Shown here: in pieces, positions 9,847 through 17,873 of the stretch
How positions within the stretch are numbered: the stretch's first letter is position 1
Layout: each line of letters begins with the position of its first letter
NCBI GenBank assembly: GCA_021324675.1
Contig: JAJPIR010000344.1
Location: 1-54,326 of the forward strand
Source of the DNA: Actinomycetota bacterium
GTDB lineage: Bacteria; Actinomycetota; Actinomycetes; Mycobacteriales; Pseudonocardiaceae
DNA: 54,326 nucleotides
Reading direction: 5' to 3'
Position numbers and translations under genes: made by a program
Notes under the pieces: generated by a model
Told to the model about the DNA's origin: nothing
What the model saw: the letters and a program-made list of their open reading frames with translations, nothing else
Databases searched by the model: none

Positions 9847-9951
9847 GTGTGCGCGCAACCGCTCGATGAGCTATTCACGCTCGGGAAGCCCTTCCACGCA
9901 GATTTGGATCTCGCTTCGCTCGCCACCGCAACCAGCTACGCCGGGCCTTGA
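9847..9951 (+). CDS. possible 34-residue small protein upstream of idi
   Basis: A GTG at 9847 is preceded at good spacing by GGGAGGTGGG (9830-9839), one of the strongest ribosome-binding sites in the window. It opens a 34-codon frame containing PLDELFTLGKPFHADLDLAS. Its TGA (9949-9951) lies five bases before the idi GTG and overlaps a TTG that could also start idi. The protein is not recognised. It may be a coupled leader or small protein, or a chance ORF. Confidence 0.35.
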   Translation: MCAQPLDELFTLGKPFHADLDLASLATATSYAGP

Positions 9952-9956
9952 TTGCC

Positions 9957-10523
9957 GTGGCCACTCAGCCGGCGGACAACGCACCCGTCGTCCTGCTCGA
10001 CGAGGATCATCGCCCGATCGGGCAGTTGCCTAAGTCGCAGGTCCACCACACCGAGACTCCGCTGCACCGGGGATTTTCGTGCTACGTCTTCGACGGATCC
10101 GGCCGGGTGCTGATGACCCGACGCGCGATCAGCAAGAAGACCTGGCCTGGGGTGTGGACCAATACCTGCTGCGGGCATCCGCTGCCTGGCGAAGCCGACA
10201 CGGAAGCAGCGGCCCGGCGGCTTGCTGACGAGCTGGGACTGCGGCTGACCCGCTCCGAGGTGGTCCTGCCCGAGTTCCGCTACCGAGCGGTGGCACCCGA
10301 CGGTGTCGTGGAAAACGAGTTTTGCCCCGTGCTGGTGGGCACTGTGGATGGCGAGCCCGACCCCGACCCGACCGAAGTACTCGAATTCCACTGGGCGCCC
10401 TGGCCAGCAGTCGTCACCCTGGCCACGACTACCCCCTGGCTCATCTCTCCCTGGTCCGCCACGCAGGTCCCCCTCCTGGCTCCCCGCCTTTCCTCCTCCC
10501 GATACGTCTCCATAACGGGGTGA
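9957..10523 (+). CDS. idi: isopentenyl-diphosphate delta-isomerase, type 1
   Basis: Idi interconverts isopentenyl and dimethylallyl diphosphate, feeding the isoprenoid pathway that supplies lipid carriers and the hopanoid genes 38 kb away. The 188-residue protein has the Nudix-like fold with the catalytic Cys in WTNTCCGHP, the segment AARRLADELGL and the acidic ENEFCPVLVG stretch. The start is ambiguous: GTG at 9957 or an in-frame TTG at 9948 that overlaps the stop of a small upstream ORF. It converges on the MFS gene with 12 bases between stops. Confidence 0.93.
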   Translation: MATQPADNAPVVLLDEDHRPIGQLPKSQVHHTETPLHRGFSCYVFDGSGRVLMTRRAISKKTWPGVWTNTCCGHPLPGEADTEAAARRLADELGLRLTRSEVVLPEFRYRAVAPDGVVENEFCPVLVGTVDGEPDPDPTEVLEFHWAPWPAVVTLATTTPWLISPWSATQVPLLAPRLSSSRYVSITG

Positions 10524-10535
10524 GGGAGCCCGCGT

Positions 10536-11867
10536 TCAGCCCGTTGTGCCTCCATGCCGGGATGGACGGGAGGCGGCCGGGGACGCGGCGATGAGGGTGT
10601 GCAGGACGGCAGCCGTGAGGTACACGGCAGCTGGAACGAGGAGCAGGTCGGGGGCGTGGCCGTTGAACGGCACCGCGGTAGCGGCGACCGCGACGGCGAG
10701 CACGTAGCCGACGTTGAACACGGCGTCATACAGCGCGAAGACCCGACCCCGCGCGTCGTCGGGCACGTCGGCCTGCACGGTGGCATCCAGGCTCAACTTG
10801 ACCACTTGACCGGCGGTCGACAGCACGAATGCCGCCGCCAGGATCGTCGACATCATCATGGGTAGGCCCAGGACAAGGATCGCCAGTCCGGCTACCACCA
10901 GGGCGCCACGAACCGTCCGTTCCCGGCCGAAGCGAGCGACCAGCGGCGGGCTGAGCAGTGCGGCGAGCAACAAGCCGACCGCGCCGGCGATGAGCAGTTC
11001 ACAGACGCCCGACAGCCCCGCGCGCAGCGCCCCGTGCGAGGCAAAGGAGTTGCGATACAGCAGCAACGCCACCAAGCTCGCCACCCCGAACGACAGCCGG
11101 TGGGCGAGCAACGCCGTCAGACCGGCAGCGACACTGGGCACCCGGGCTGCGGCGACCAGACCGTCGCGCAACCCGTGGGATACCACGACCGGTGCTGGCA
11201 CGCTGGTGTAGTCAGGACCTAGCTGGCCACGCCGGAAACCGGCCGCGGCCACCGCCGCGATGGCCGAACCCAGTACAGCGCTCGCCGTCACCCAAGCGGA
11301 GCCAGTGTTGTCCGGCCCGATCGCTGCCCGCAGGCCCAGGGCGCTGAGCCCGCCCGCAACGGTGATTGCCGAGCCAACGGTGGCCGCCAAGGCATTGGCC
11401 GGAACCAGCTGCTGTGGTGCTGCCACGTGCGGAAGCGCCGCGGACAGCCCGGCCAGCACGAACCGGCTCAACCCGGTGACGACCAGGGCCCCCAGGTACA
11501 GCAAGGGGCCGGCTATCCCTACCCCGACGGCGACCGCCACCAGCAGGATCGGCACTGCGCGCAGCAAGTTCGCCACGATCAGGATGCGCCGGCGGTCCCA
11601 GCGGTCCAGCAGCGCTCCGGTAAACGGTCCCACCAGCGAGTACGGCAGGAACAACACGGCAAGCCCAGCAGCGATTGCCATCGGGGTGGCCGCCCGCTCC
11701 GGATTGAACAGCACAGCGCCACCCAGCCCAGCCTGGAAGGCTCCGTCACCCCACTGCGCGGCGAATCGCGAGGTCAGCAACCGCTTGAAGCCGGCGGTGC
11801 TCATCAGCTGCCGGAAACCGGGTTGGTTGGTGACCTCCGGGTGAGTTTCGGTGTGCGACGGCGTCAC
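10536..11867 (-). CDS. MFS transporter (Rv0037c-like)
   Basis: This 443-residue polytopic protein has about 12 hydrophobic segments and the MFS loop signature LLDRWDRRRILIVANLLRAV between helices 2 and 3. The substrate is unknown. In M. tuberculosis Rv0037c (MFS) is divergent from Rv0038 (YqgE), exactly as here. The frame is open to 12020, but that would overlap yqgE. GTG at 11867 fits because TAGCCT lies eight bases upstream on the minus strand, suggesting a leaderless transcript. The C-terminus ends in a short basic tail. Confidence 0.88.
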   Translation of the reverse strand: MTPSHTETHPEVTNQPGFRQLMSTAGFKRLLTSRFAAQWGDGAFQAGLGGAVLFNPERAATPMAIAAGLAVLFLPYSLVGPFTGALLDRWDRRRILIVANLLRAVPILLVAVAVGVGIAGPLLYLGALVVTGLSRFVLAGLSAALPHVAAPQQLVPANALAATVGSAITVAGGLSALGLRAAIGPDNTGSAWVTASAVLGSAIAAVAAAGFRRGQLGPDYTSVPAPVVVSHGLRDGLVAAARVPSVAAGLTALLAHRLSFGVASLVALLLYRNSFASHGALRAGLSGVCELLIAGAVGLLLAALLSPPLVARFGRERTVRGALVVAGLAILVLGLPMMMSTILAAAFVLSTAGQVVKLSLDATVQADVPDDARGRVFALYDAVFNVGYVLAVAVAATAVPFNGHAPDLLLVPAAVYLTAAVLHTLIAASPAASRPSRHGGTTG

Positions 11868-11875
11868 GAGGATGC

Positions 11876-11881
11876 AGGCTA
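11876..11881 (-). promoter_or_regulatory. -10 element of a probable leaderless MFS promoter
   Basis: TAGCCT on the minus strand stands eight bases before the GTG at 11867, the same geometry as the pcnA promoter (TAGGCT, eight bases, GTG). It defines the preferred start of the MFS gene. Confidence 0.4.
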
Positions 11882-11925
11882 TCGGTCCCGGTCGCTCTGG
11901 TGTGATCCCTGTGATATGCGAGACC

Positions 11926-12528
11926 ATGAACGTGTACACGCAAGCGGGTGAGGTGGAGACGGTGGACGTGGTGGAACCGGGTTCGGCGCTGGTCGCCGCG
12001 CCGGGGCTGCGGGATCCCAACTTTCACCGAACCGTCGTATTGATCATCGAGCACCAGCCTGCAGCGGGCACGGTCGGTGTGGTGCTCAACCGGCCCAGCG
12101 ATGTGCCGGTAGGCGACGTGTTGCCGTTGTGGGGAGCGCTTGCCACCGTGCCGCGAGCGCTGTATGTCGGGGGGCCGATGCAGCAACGTGCCGCGCTGTG
12201 CGTCGCCGCGCTGCCCGCTGGAGTGGATGCCGAGCACACCGAGGGCATGATCAAGGTACGTGGTTCGCTGGCTCTGGTCGACCTGGATGCCGACCCGGAG
12301 TTGATGGCCTCACGAGTGCGGGGACTGCGAGTCTTCGCCGGCTACGCGGGTTGGGTGCCGGGTCAGCTGGCCGCCGAAGTCGACCGCGGGGACTGGGTGG
12401 TCGTCCCCGCGTTGCCCGATGACGTGCTGGCACCGCCGGGTACTGACTTGTGGAGCCGGATCCTGCGCCGTCAGGGCCTGCCGCTCGCGCTGCTGGCCAC
12501 CTACCCTGCTGATCCGGTTCTGAACTAG
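11926..12528 (+). CDS. YqgE/AlgH family protein
   Basis: The 200-residue product matches the YqgE/AlgH family (Rv0038 position). The N-terminus has PGSALVAAPGLRDPNFHRTV and VLIIEHQPAAGTVGVVLNRP, the conserved core, with VYVGGP-like YVGGPMQQ and RVFAGYAGWVPGQL further on. The molecular function of the family is unsettled. The ATG at 11926 gives the family-standard N-terminus; the longer open frame overlaps the MFS promoter. It is divergent from the MFS gene with about 58 bases between starts. Confidence 0.93.
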   Translation: MNVYTQAGEVETVDVVEPGSALVAAPGLRDPNFHRTVVLIIEHQPAAGTVGVVLNRPSDVPVGDVLPLWGALATVPRALYVGGPMQQRAALCVAALPAGVDAEHTEGMIKVRGSLALVDLDADPELMASRVRGLRVFAGYAGWVPGQLAAEVDRGDWVVVPALPDDVLAPPGTDLWSRILRRQGLPLALLATYPADPVLN

Positions 12529-12535
12529 ATATCAG

Positions 12536-12934
12536 TCAGTTGTCGGCTCCGGTTTCGGGGGCGAGCAGTGCGCGAGTTCCCGGCAGGTGGGCCAGCCCCC
12601 AGGCCGCCAGCGCGTCCACTACGGGACTTAACGCCCGGCCGGCCGGGGTGAGGCAGTAGTCCATCCGGACCGGGTGCTGGCTGTACGGCACGGCGGTGAC
12701 CAGGCCTGCTTGTTCCAGCCGCTGCAGTCGATCGGCGAGCAGGTTGGTGGAAATCCCCTCCGGTGAGGCAAGGAATTGCCCGTAACGGCTCTTGCCGCGC
12801 AGCAGGTCCCGAAGGATCAGCAGGGTCCACCGGTCGCCCACCAGGTCGAGAGCCCCGGCGACCGGGCACGGCGATCGCGGTCCCGCCTTGCTCGATCCGG
12901 ATCCGCGGGCGGCGGCATCGGGTGCGGGCGGCAC
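12536..12934 (-). CDS. HxlR-family winged-helix transcriptional regulator
   Basis: The 132-residue protein carries the HxlR winged helix: CPVAGALDLVGDRWTLLILR, LLRGKSRYGQF, GISTNLLADRLQRLEQAGLV and a YCLTPAGRAL wing. The first Cys is the residue many family members use for redox or electrophile sensing; that it does so here is inference. AAGGAGG directly abuts an ATG at 12940 and lies six bases before an in-frame GTG at 12934, so the GTG is the better start. It is divergent from the membrane-protein gene at 13034, and the shared region holds three copies of a likely operator half-site. Confidence 0.92.
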   Translation of the reverse strand: MPPAPDAAARGSGSSKAGPRSPCPVAGALDLVGDRWTLLILRDLLRGKSRYGQFLASPEGISTNLLADRLQRLEQAGLVTAVPYSQHPVRMDYCLTPAGRALSPVVDALAAWGLAHLPGTRALLAPETGADN

Positions 12935-12948
12935 GCGCATCCTCCTTA

Positions 12949-13020
12949 CTAGTGACTTGCTTTTTACAACTCTCTATGTCTACCGTGAAGTCCAGTCACT
13001 TGCAAATTTCAAGTCACTGG
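12949..13020. promoter_or_regulatory. putative HxlR operator sites
   Basis: The divergent region contains three related 9-10 bp blocks: CTAGTGACTTGC at 12949-12960, CCAGTCACTTGC at 12992-13003 and CAAGTCACTGG at 13010-13020. AGTGACTTG and CAAGTCACT are exact reverse complements, and the last two blocks form an imperfect palindrome around AAATTT. Their place between the HxlR gene and the membrane-protein gene makes them the obvious operator. Confidence 0.55.
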
Positions 13021-13033
13021 ATGAGGAGCGATC

Positions 13034-13732
13034 ATGTCATCGACCGATACCACCAGTACCTCTCTGTCCCGCACCCGGTTCGTGGTGATCGCCTGCCTGG
13101 CGGCATGGTTCGTGGCCGCATTCGGCGTGTCGCTGTTCGGCCTGCTCCGGGCCGGGCCGTCCGATTTACCGATCCCGATCGGGGTCGCCCTGCTGGCACC
13201 GTTGCTGCTGGGTGTGCTGGCCTACCTGCGATCCAGCCAGTTCCGGCGACTGCTGCTGAGGGCCGACCTTCGCTGGCTGATCGGTGTCCAGCTCTGGCGG
13301 GTCGCCGGTGCCGAGTTCCTCATTTACTACGCCCACGACAGGCTGCCGGCCAGTTTCGCGATCCCAGCCGGGGTCGGTGACGTGCTGGTTGGGCTCGCGG
13401 CGCCGTTTGTCGCGGTGGTCGCGGCGTCGGGTACGCCTGCCGCCAGGCGGATCGTGATCGGCTGGTGCATAGTCGGCATTGCCGATCTCGTCGTTGCCGT
13501 GACCATGGGCGTGCTCAATGCACCAGGGCAATTCGGCTTGCTCGCCGGTGCGATCACCACGGCACCCATGCTGGAGCTACCCCTGAGTCTCATCCCGGCG
13601 TTCTTCGTGCCGCTGTCGATCTTGCTGCACCTCATCGTGCTTCGCCGGTCGGCCGAGATTGGCCACACTCGCGGCGTCCCGGCGAGGCCGGGACTGGGCG
13701 GCGCGATGCCGACCATGCCGCAGGGCCTCTAG
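13034..13732 (+). CDS. polytopic membrane protein, probable HxlR target
   Basis: The 232-residue product has six or seven hydrophobic segments (for example RFVVIACLAAWFVAAFGVSL and GVALLAPLLLGVLAYL) and no recognised catalytic motif. GAGGAGCG precedes the ATG at 13034. Its promoter region is shared with the divergent HxlR gene, so it is probably the regulated partner. The function is unknown. Confidence 0.75.
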   Translation: MSSTDTTSTSLSRTRFVVIACLAAWFVAAFGVSLFGLLRAGPSDLPIPIGVALLAPLLLGVLAYLRSSQFRRLLLRADLRWLIGVQLWRVAGAEFLIYYAHDRLPASFAIPAGVGDVLVGLAAPFVAVVAASGTPAARRIVIGWCIVGIADLVVAVTMGVLNAPGQFGLLAGAITTAPMLELPLSLIPAFFVPLSILLHLIVLRRSAEIGHTRGVPARPGLGGAMPTMPQGL

Positions 13733-13800
13733 CCGTGCAGGTCGCGAGGCTGACGACCGGCGCCTGGTCGGATCCGGCCACGGTTCGGCAGTATTCCGGT

Positions 13801-14385
13801 ATGCGCACTCATGTTGCGCTGCTGCGCGGTGTCAACGTCGGTGGCCGCAACCGGATCGCGATGGCCGACCTGCGTGCGGTCGTCAGCTCGCTGGCACACA
13901 CTGAGGTGACCACCTACATCCAGAGCGGCAACGTGGTGTTCGGCACCGTCGAAACCGATACTGCAGCCCTCGCCACGGCGCTGGGGCGGGCTATCGCCGA
14001 GACCCTCGGGTTGGCACCCAGAGTGGTGGTGCTGTCCCGGGACGAGCTGTCGCAGGTCGTCATCGATAACCCCTACCCCGGCGAGACCAATCCCCGGCAC
14101 CTGCACGCTGCATTCGCCGGCGAGCAGATCGGGCCTGACCAGCTGGCTGCCATCGCCACGGCCCAGCAACGGGCCCGGGATAAGGGCAGTCGTGATGCGG
14201 CCACGGTCATCGGCCGCACCCTGTACCTGCATACTCCGGACGGCATCGGACGCAGCGAGCTTGCTGCCCAGCTGGCGCGGTCCGGCGGCCCACTATCTAC
14301 CACCGGGTCAGCCACCGTGCGCAACTGGGCCACCGTGACGGCGTTGCTGGCCCTATGCCAAGCTGAGGAAACTTCAGATGAATGA
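13801..14385 (+). CDS. DUF1697 family protein
   Basis: The 194-residue protein starts MRTHVALLRGVNVGGRNRI, the typical DUF1697 opening, and continues with TYIQSGNVVF and VVLSRDELSQVV. The family is widespread and of unknown function. The ATG at 13801 is chosen because the conserved N-terminus begins there, although the frame is open further upstream. The stop overlaps the next ATG by eight bases, so the two genes are coupled. Confidence 0.9.
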   Translation: MRTHVALLRGVNVGGRNRIAMADLRAVVSSLAHTEVTTYIQSGNVVFGTVETDTAALATALGRAIAETLGLAPRVVVLSRDELSQVVIDNPYPGETNPRHLHAAFAGEQIGPDQLAAIATAQQRARDKGSRDAATVIGRTLYLHTPDGIGRSELAAQLARSGGPLSTTGSATVRNWATVTALLALCQAEETSDE

Positions 14386-14965
14386 CGCCACACCGCCTCC
14401 CCCATCCGTCGAGCAGCTCGGCCGGGCGCTGAGCGCCGTCGGTCAGCTGATCGCGAGGGTCCGGGACGACCAGTGGTCAGCGCAAACTCCCTGCACCGAG
14501 TGGACCGTCCGTGACCTGGTCAACCACCTGGTCGTGGGGAACCTGGTCTTTGCCGCTCTCCTGCGGGATCAGCCCCCGCCTGAACGGGGCGCCGACCATC
14601 TCGGTGACGACCCCGTTGCGGCGTACCGCGACACCGGTGCGGCGTTGCAGGCGGCGTTCGCGCAGCCCGGTGTCTTCGAGCGGGCATACCCGGGCCCGCT
14701 CGGGATTGCCTCCGGCGCGGATCGGCTGCGGATCCGAGTCGCCGATCTTCTTGCTCACGGCTGGGACCTTGCCCAAGCGACCGACCAGCCCGCTGAGCTC
14801 CCTGAGGACCTGGCAGAGCAAGCGTTGGCCTTCGTCCGCACCCAGCTGACGTCCTCGTCTCGCGCCGGCCGGTTCGCCCCGGCCCAGCACGTTACCGACG
14901 ACGCTGCCGCCATCGACCGGCTGGTCGCCTTTCTCGGCCGGCCCGTCGCAGCGGCGACGACCTAA
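14378..14965 (+). CDS. TIGR03086-type metal-binding protein (mycothiol/DinB-like fold)
   Basis: The 195-residue product has the family features PCTEWTVRDLVNHLVVGN near the N-terminus, with the His of NHLV as a presumed metal ligand, and RIRVADLLAHGWDLAQATDQ in the middle, whose HGWDLA supplies another His. The related maleylpyruvate-isomerase fold often uses mycothiol. No substrate can be read. It is translated from an ATG inside the end of the DUF1697 gene. Confidence 0.87.
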   Translation: MNDATPPPPSVEQLGRALSAVGQLIARVRDDQWSAQTPCTEWTVRDLVNHLVVGNLVFAALLRDQPPPERGADHLGDDPVAAYRDTGAALQAAFAQPGVFERAYPGPLGIASGADRLRIRVADLLAHGWDLAQATDQPAELPEDLAEQALAFVRTQLTSSSRAGRFAPAQHVTDDAAAIDRLVAFLGRPVAAATT

Positions 14966-15051
14966 AGCTTCGGGTGACGTACGTCCCTGCGGGCGGAGGT
15001 CACGGAAACAAAAAGGAAAGCGATCCCGAGATCGCGATTCACGAGCAGCGC

Positions 15052-15495
15052 CTAGACAGCCGCGAGCGCGACGGCGGCCATTTCCAGGTAAGCGTGCTCG
15101 ACAGGCTTCCACAGCGCCAGCCGGTACTGCGCCGCCGCGAGCGGGTCATCCCGGTGCAGCAGCTCGGCTGCCGAACCGAGCCGGCGGGCTTCGGCGATCC
15201 GGTCCATCAGAACCAGCAGCGCCTCGGTGAAAGCCTCCGTACCGGGCTGGGTGACGTGGCCAGGGATACTGCGCACAGCCGGACCTCCGATCCCGTCACG
15301 CCCCGGACCACTGCTCACCACACTGCCCGGGGGCGCCCAATCACTGACAGTGCCCGTATCGGCACCACACCGGACGCTGTTTCGGTAATCGTGATGAATC
15401 GCCCATACGGCCGCTGGGAGGGAAGCTGCCCGCCTCCGTAAGCGGGTAGGGCTCTGCCAGGTCTGCAGGTTCACAAGGGCGCAGGCCGCCGACAC
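15052..15495 (-). CDS. hypothetical protein
   Basis: This frame, up to 147 codons, has high GC at third positions and a helical C-terminal half (TEALLVLMDRIAEARRLGSA, then PLAAAQYRLALWKPVEHAYL), which looks more protein-like than overlapping frames on the plus strand. The N-terminal third looks less convincing, so the true start is probably one of the GTG codons in the middle of the frame. No family is recognised. Confidence 0.38.
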   Translation of the reverse strand: MSAACALVNLQTWQSPTRLRRRAASLPAAVWAIHHDYRNSVRCGADTGTVSDWAPPGSVVSSGPGRDGIGGPAVRSIPGHVTQPGTEAFTEALLVLMDRIAEARRLGSAAELLHRDDPLAAAQYRLALWKPVEHAYLEMAAVALAAV

Positions 15496-15572
15496 ACCGG
15501 TTTGCCTTTGCCCAGGCGCCCGTTATGAGGGATATTGCCTGGGGTATCAAGTGAACGAAAGGCAAACGGAAC

Positions 15573-16088
15573 GTGAACGCTCGCGAGGTCCCCTGGGAGC
15601 GAGGCCTGGCTGCTCTGCGCCGCTATGCCGCGGTCAAGGGCACCACGTGCGTTCCACTCGGCGCCAGAGCCGACGGCGTCGATGTTGGTTCCTGGGCGGA
15701 CATGCAGCGGGCACGGTACTGGGCAGGGATCCTGCACCCGGAGCGCATCGCGGCTTTGGAAAGCCTTCCGGACTGGGAGTGGCGCGGAAAACACCAGCGG
15801 AATTGGCACAGTCGATTCGCTGCGCTACGTCGGTACGCCCGCGTTCACGACGCTGGTGAGATCCCCGTTGACGCCGCTATCGACGGCGTTCGCATCGGCG
15901 CCTGGGCTGCCGTCCAGCGTGCCGCCTACGCCGCTGGCACTCTCCCTGCCCGCAACGCCGCGCTCTTGGAGACGGTCCCCGGCTGGATGTGGGAAGCGGA
16001 TCACGACGAACGCCAGGATCAAAATCGTCACCGCGCGACGGTGAACGGGCGCGGGAGAAAGCACACCTTGACGGCACACGACCAGTGA
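15573..16088 (+). CDS. stand-alone helicase-associated (HA) domain protein
   Basis: The 171-residue protein consists of two HA-type repeats of about 50-60 residues and a basic tail. Repeat 1 runs from LAALRRYAAVKGTTCVP to LPDWEW; repeat 2 from FAALRRYARVHDAGEIP to VPGWMW, each with the family pattern G-x-WxxxQR. HA domains usually sit in arrays behind superfamily 2 helicases and are thought to bind nucleic acid. No helicase motifs occur here. The start is GTG at 15573. The role is unknown; nucleic-acid binding is inferred. Confidence 0.75.
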   Translation: MNAREVPWERGLAALRRYAAVKGTTCVPLGARADGVDVGSWADMQRARYWAGILHPERIAALESLPDWEWRGKHQRNWHSRFAALRRYARVHDAGEIPVDAAIDGVRIGAWAAVQRAAYAAGTLPARNAALLETVPGWMWEADHDERQDQNRHRATVNGRGRKHTLTAHDQ

Positions 16089-16122
16089 CGATGAACAGCG
16101 GTCGTCATGTCAATCTCCGGGG

Positions 16123-16263
16123 TCACGCAAGGTGATCGCGGTGTGTGCCGCTCCAGATGCGCCGCCCGGCGTCGTAATAGAGGTTGTAGTACTCGGTTAT
16201 GTGACGCTCGTGCACGCGTTCGAGTAGCAGCAACTCGATGCGCTGCCCGATGTCCAGAACCGC
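16123..16263 (-). pseudogene. in-frame continuation after a TGA, possible gene fragment or coupled ORF
   Basis: In the same frame as the small Cys gene upstream and directly after its TGA, 46 codons encode a plausible peptide (VLDIGQRIELLLLERVHERH, then ITEYYNLYYDAGRRIW). No ATG, GTG or TTG stands at its beginning; a CTG five bases after GGTGAG is the only nearby candidate. It may be the C-terminal half of a gene broken by a nonsense codon, or a separately initiated small protein. Confidence 0.4.
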
Positions 16264-16470
16264 TCACCGGGTGACCTTCGCGCGGCATGCGGGGCAGATC
16301 TGATCCGGATCCGGAGGGACCGGCGTGAGGACGATGGGTGCGCCATCGGTGCGCTTCAACGGTTGGCACTCGACGCCGCACCTGGCGTGCACGCTATGGG
16401 TAGCGGGTGAGTAGACACCGCGGTAGCTGTCACGGTCGCCCGTCGAGCGCAAGAACCATCGGCGTACCAC
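16264..16470 (-). CDS. small Cys-containing protein, probable zinc-binding
   Basis: The 68-residue frame starts at GTG 16470 and contains HARCGVECQPL and, near the end, CPACRAK, giving two Cys pairs suited to a zinc knuckle. It is divergent from the XRE regulator, a common pairing of small proteins with TPR-type XRE genes in actinomycetes. The TGA at 16264 is followed in frame by further coding-like sequence, so the gene may be truncated. The function is unknown. Confidence 0.5.
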   Translation of the reverse strand: MVRRWFLRSTGDRDSYRGVYSPATHSVHARCGVECQPLKRTDGAPIVLTPVPPDPDQICPACRAKVTR

Positions 16471-16515
16471 GGCCTTCTAGGCGTTAAACGCCTAGCCGGA
16501 GTCGCGTCGGGCTGC

Positions 16516-17699
16516 ATGCAAGTTGGTGAAAACCTGGCCGGATCCGTGCCGCTCGCGGGCTGACCCAAGACGAGCTAGCCCAATCCACGGGGATCAGCGA
16601 CGACACGATCTCCCGACTGGAACGCGGCGCACGTGCCAGTGCCCGGCGTTCCACGGTGCAAGCTCTCGCGCGCGCACTCGGCACGGACCCGGCGCGGCTG
16701 CTCGGTATCCACGCACCCGAGCAAGACACCCTGGGGGCTGAGCAATTGCGGCGCGCCGTGCGGGCACTCGATCTTCCCGACTTTGCCGAGCCGATCGAGG
16801 TGTTGCCACTACCGGAACTACATGACGCCGCATCCGGCGCCTGGTCGGACTACCTTGCCGGACGGCACGCCGAGTTGCTCGCCGGGTTGCCCTCGCTGAT
16901 GGTCGACACCCGGCGAGCGGTACACGTGCTGGCCGACGACCACGCCGCGGAGGCAGCGGGGTTGCTGGCCACCTCTTACCGGCTCGCCGCTGGGCTGTCC
17001 GGGCGCCTTGGGCTCGTCAACCTGGCCGCGCACGCCGCGCACCGCGCATTGGACACCGCCCGATACACCACCCGGCCCGAGCTGGATGAGGCGGCCGCGC
17101 TGCGCTATCTCGCCTGGGTGCTGGTGCGCCAAGGAGACCTAGCCGAAGCCGAACGCATCGCCGTGCGCGCCGCTGAGCGTCTCGACGGCGGATTGCTCGC
17201 CAAGCCCGACGCCGACCGCATTGGCGTCTTCGGCTCCCTGATGTTCAACGCGGCCAGGGCAGCTGCTCGCGCCGGGAGCGCGGACCGCGCCGAAGACCTG
17301 CTTCGGGCCGCATCGGCCGCCGCAACGCGCTCTGGCACTGATCGCGTAGACGAGACAGGGGTATTCGGACCACGGGTTGCTGCAATGCAGGCAGTCGACC
17401 AGGCGATGCGCACCGGACAGCCCGACCGTGCCGTGCAGCTGGCCTCTCAGGTCCCGCACGCCGCCGGGGCCGTACCGGCGTTCTGGGAGTCCGGTCACCG
17501 GCTACACCTGGCCGCCGCATGCGCTGATCTGGAGAGGTGGGCAGAAGTAGCCGAACACCTGGACGCTGCCCGTAAGCTGGCGCCGCAATGGTCCCGAGTG
17601 CAGCCGCTGGGGCGTACCGTGATTGGGCATCTGGTCGAGCATCGCGGCCGCCGGTCGGAGCGCATCACAGAACTGGCCGCGCACTACGGGCAGCCCTGA
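16516..17699 (+). pseudogene. XRE/TPR transcriptional regulator with apparent N-terminal frameshift
   Basis: The main frame encodes a helix-turn-helix (RAARGLTQDELAQSTGISDD, TISRLERG) followed by about 300 residues of TPR-like helices, the architecture of actinobacterial XRE regulators. That frame is closed by TGA at 16525 and has no start codon before the HTH. A +1-shifted frame supplies the missing beginning: ATG at 16516 gives MQVGENLA and joins RIRAARGLTQ if one C is restored near 16539. A one-base loss, or a sequencing error, is therefore likely. The first legal in-frame start otherwise is GTG 16656, which would delete the HTH. Confidence 0.7.
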
Positions 17700-17873
17700 C
17701 CCCTTCCAACAACAAACGGTCCCATCCTCGCGGACACACCCGGCAGGTCCGTTTCGTCGCGCGGACGGGTCGTCTGGTACCGGGTACGTGGGCGGCGCCC
17801 GTCCCAGATGATCTCCGCTGGGGCGCACTGTGGGGCACAGGACATCGCCGAACGGGCGAGAGGTTGACAAACG

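Noticed and set aside
14974-15441. Plus-strand ORF of 155 codons
   Set aside because: Composition (Arg/Thr/Gln-rich, no hydrophobic core) looks like the antisense of the minus-strand frame.
16028-16381. Minus-strand ORF starting from a GTG that overlaps the small Cys gene stop
   Set aside because: The product is Arg/His/Thr-rich without regular structure; the frame continuing past the TGA is more protein-like.
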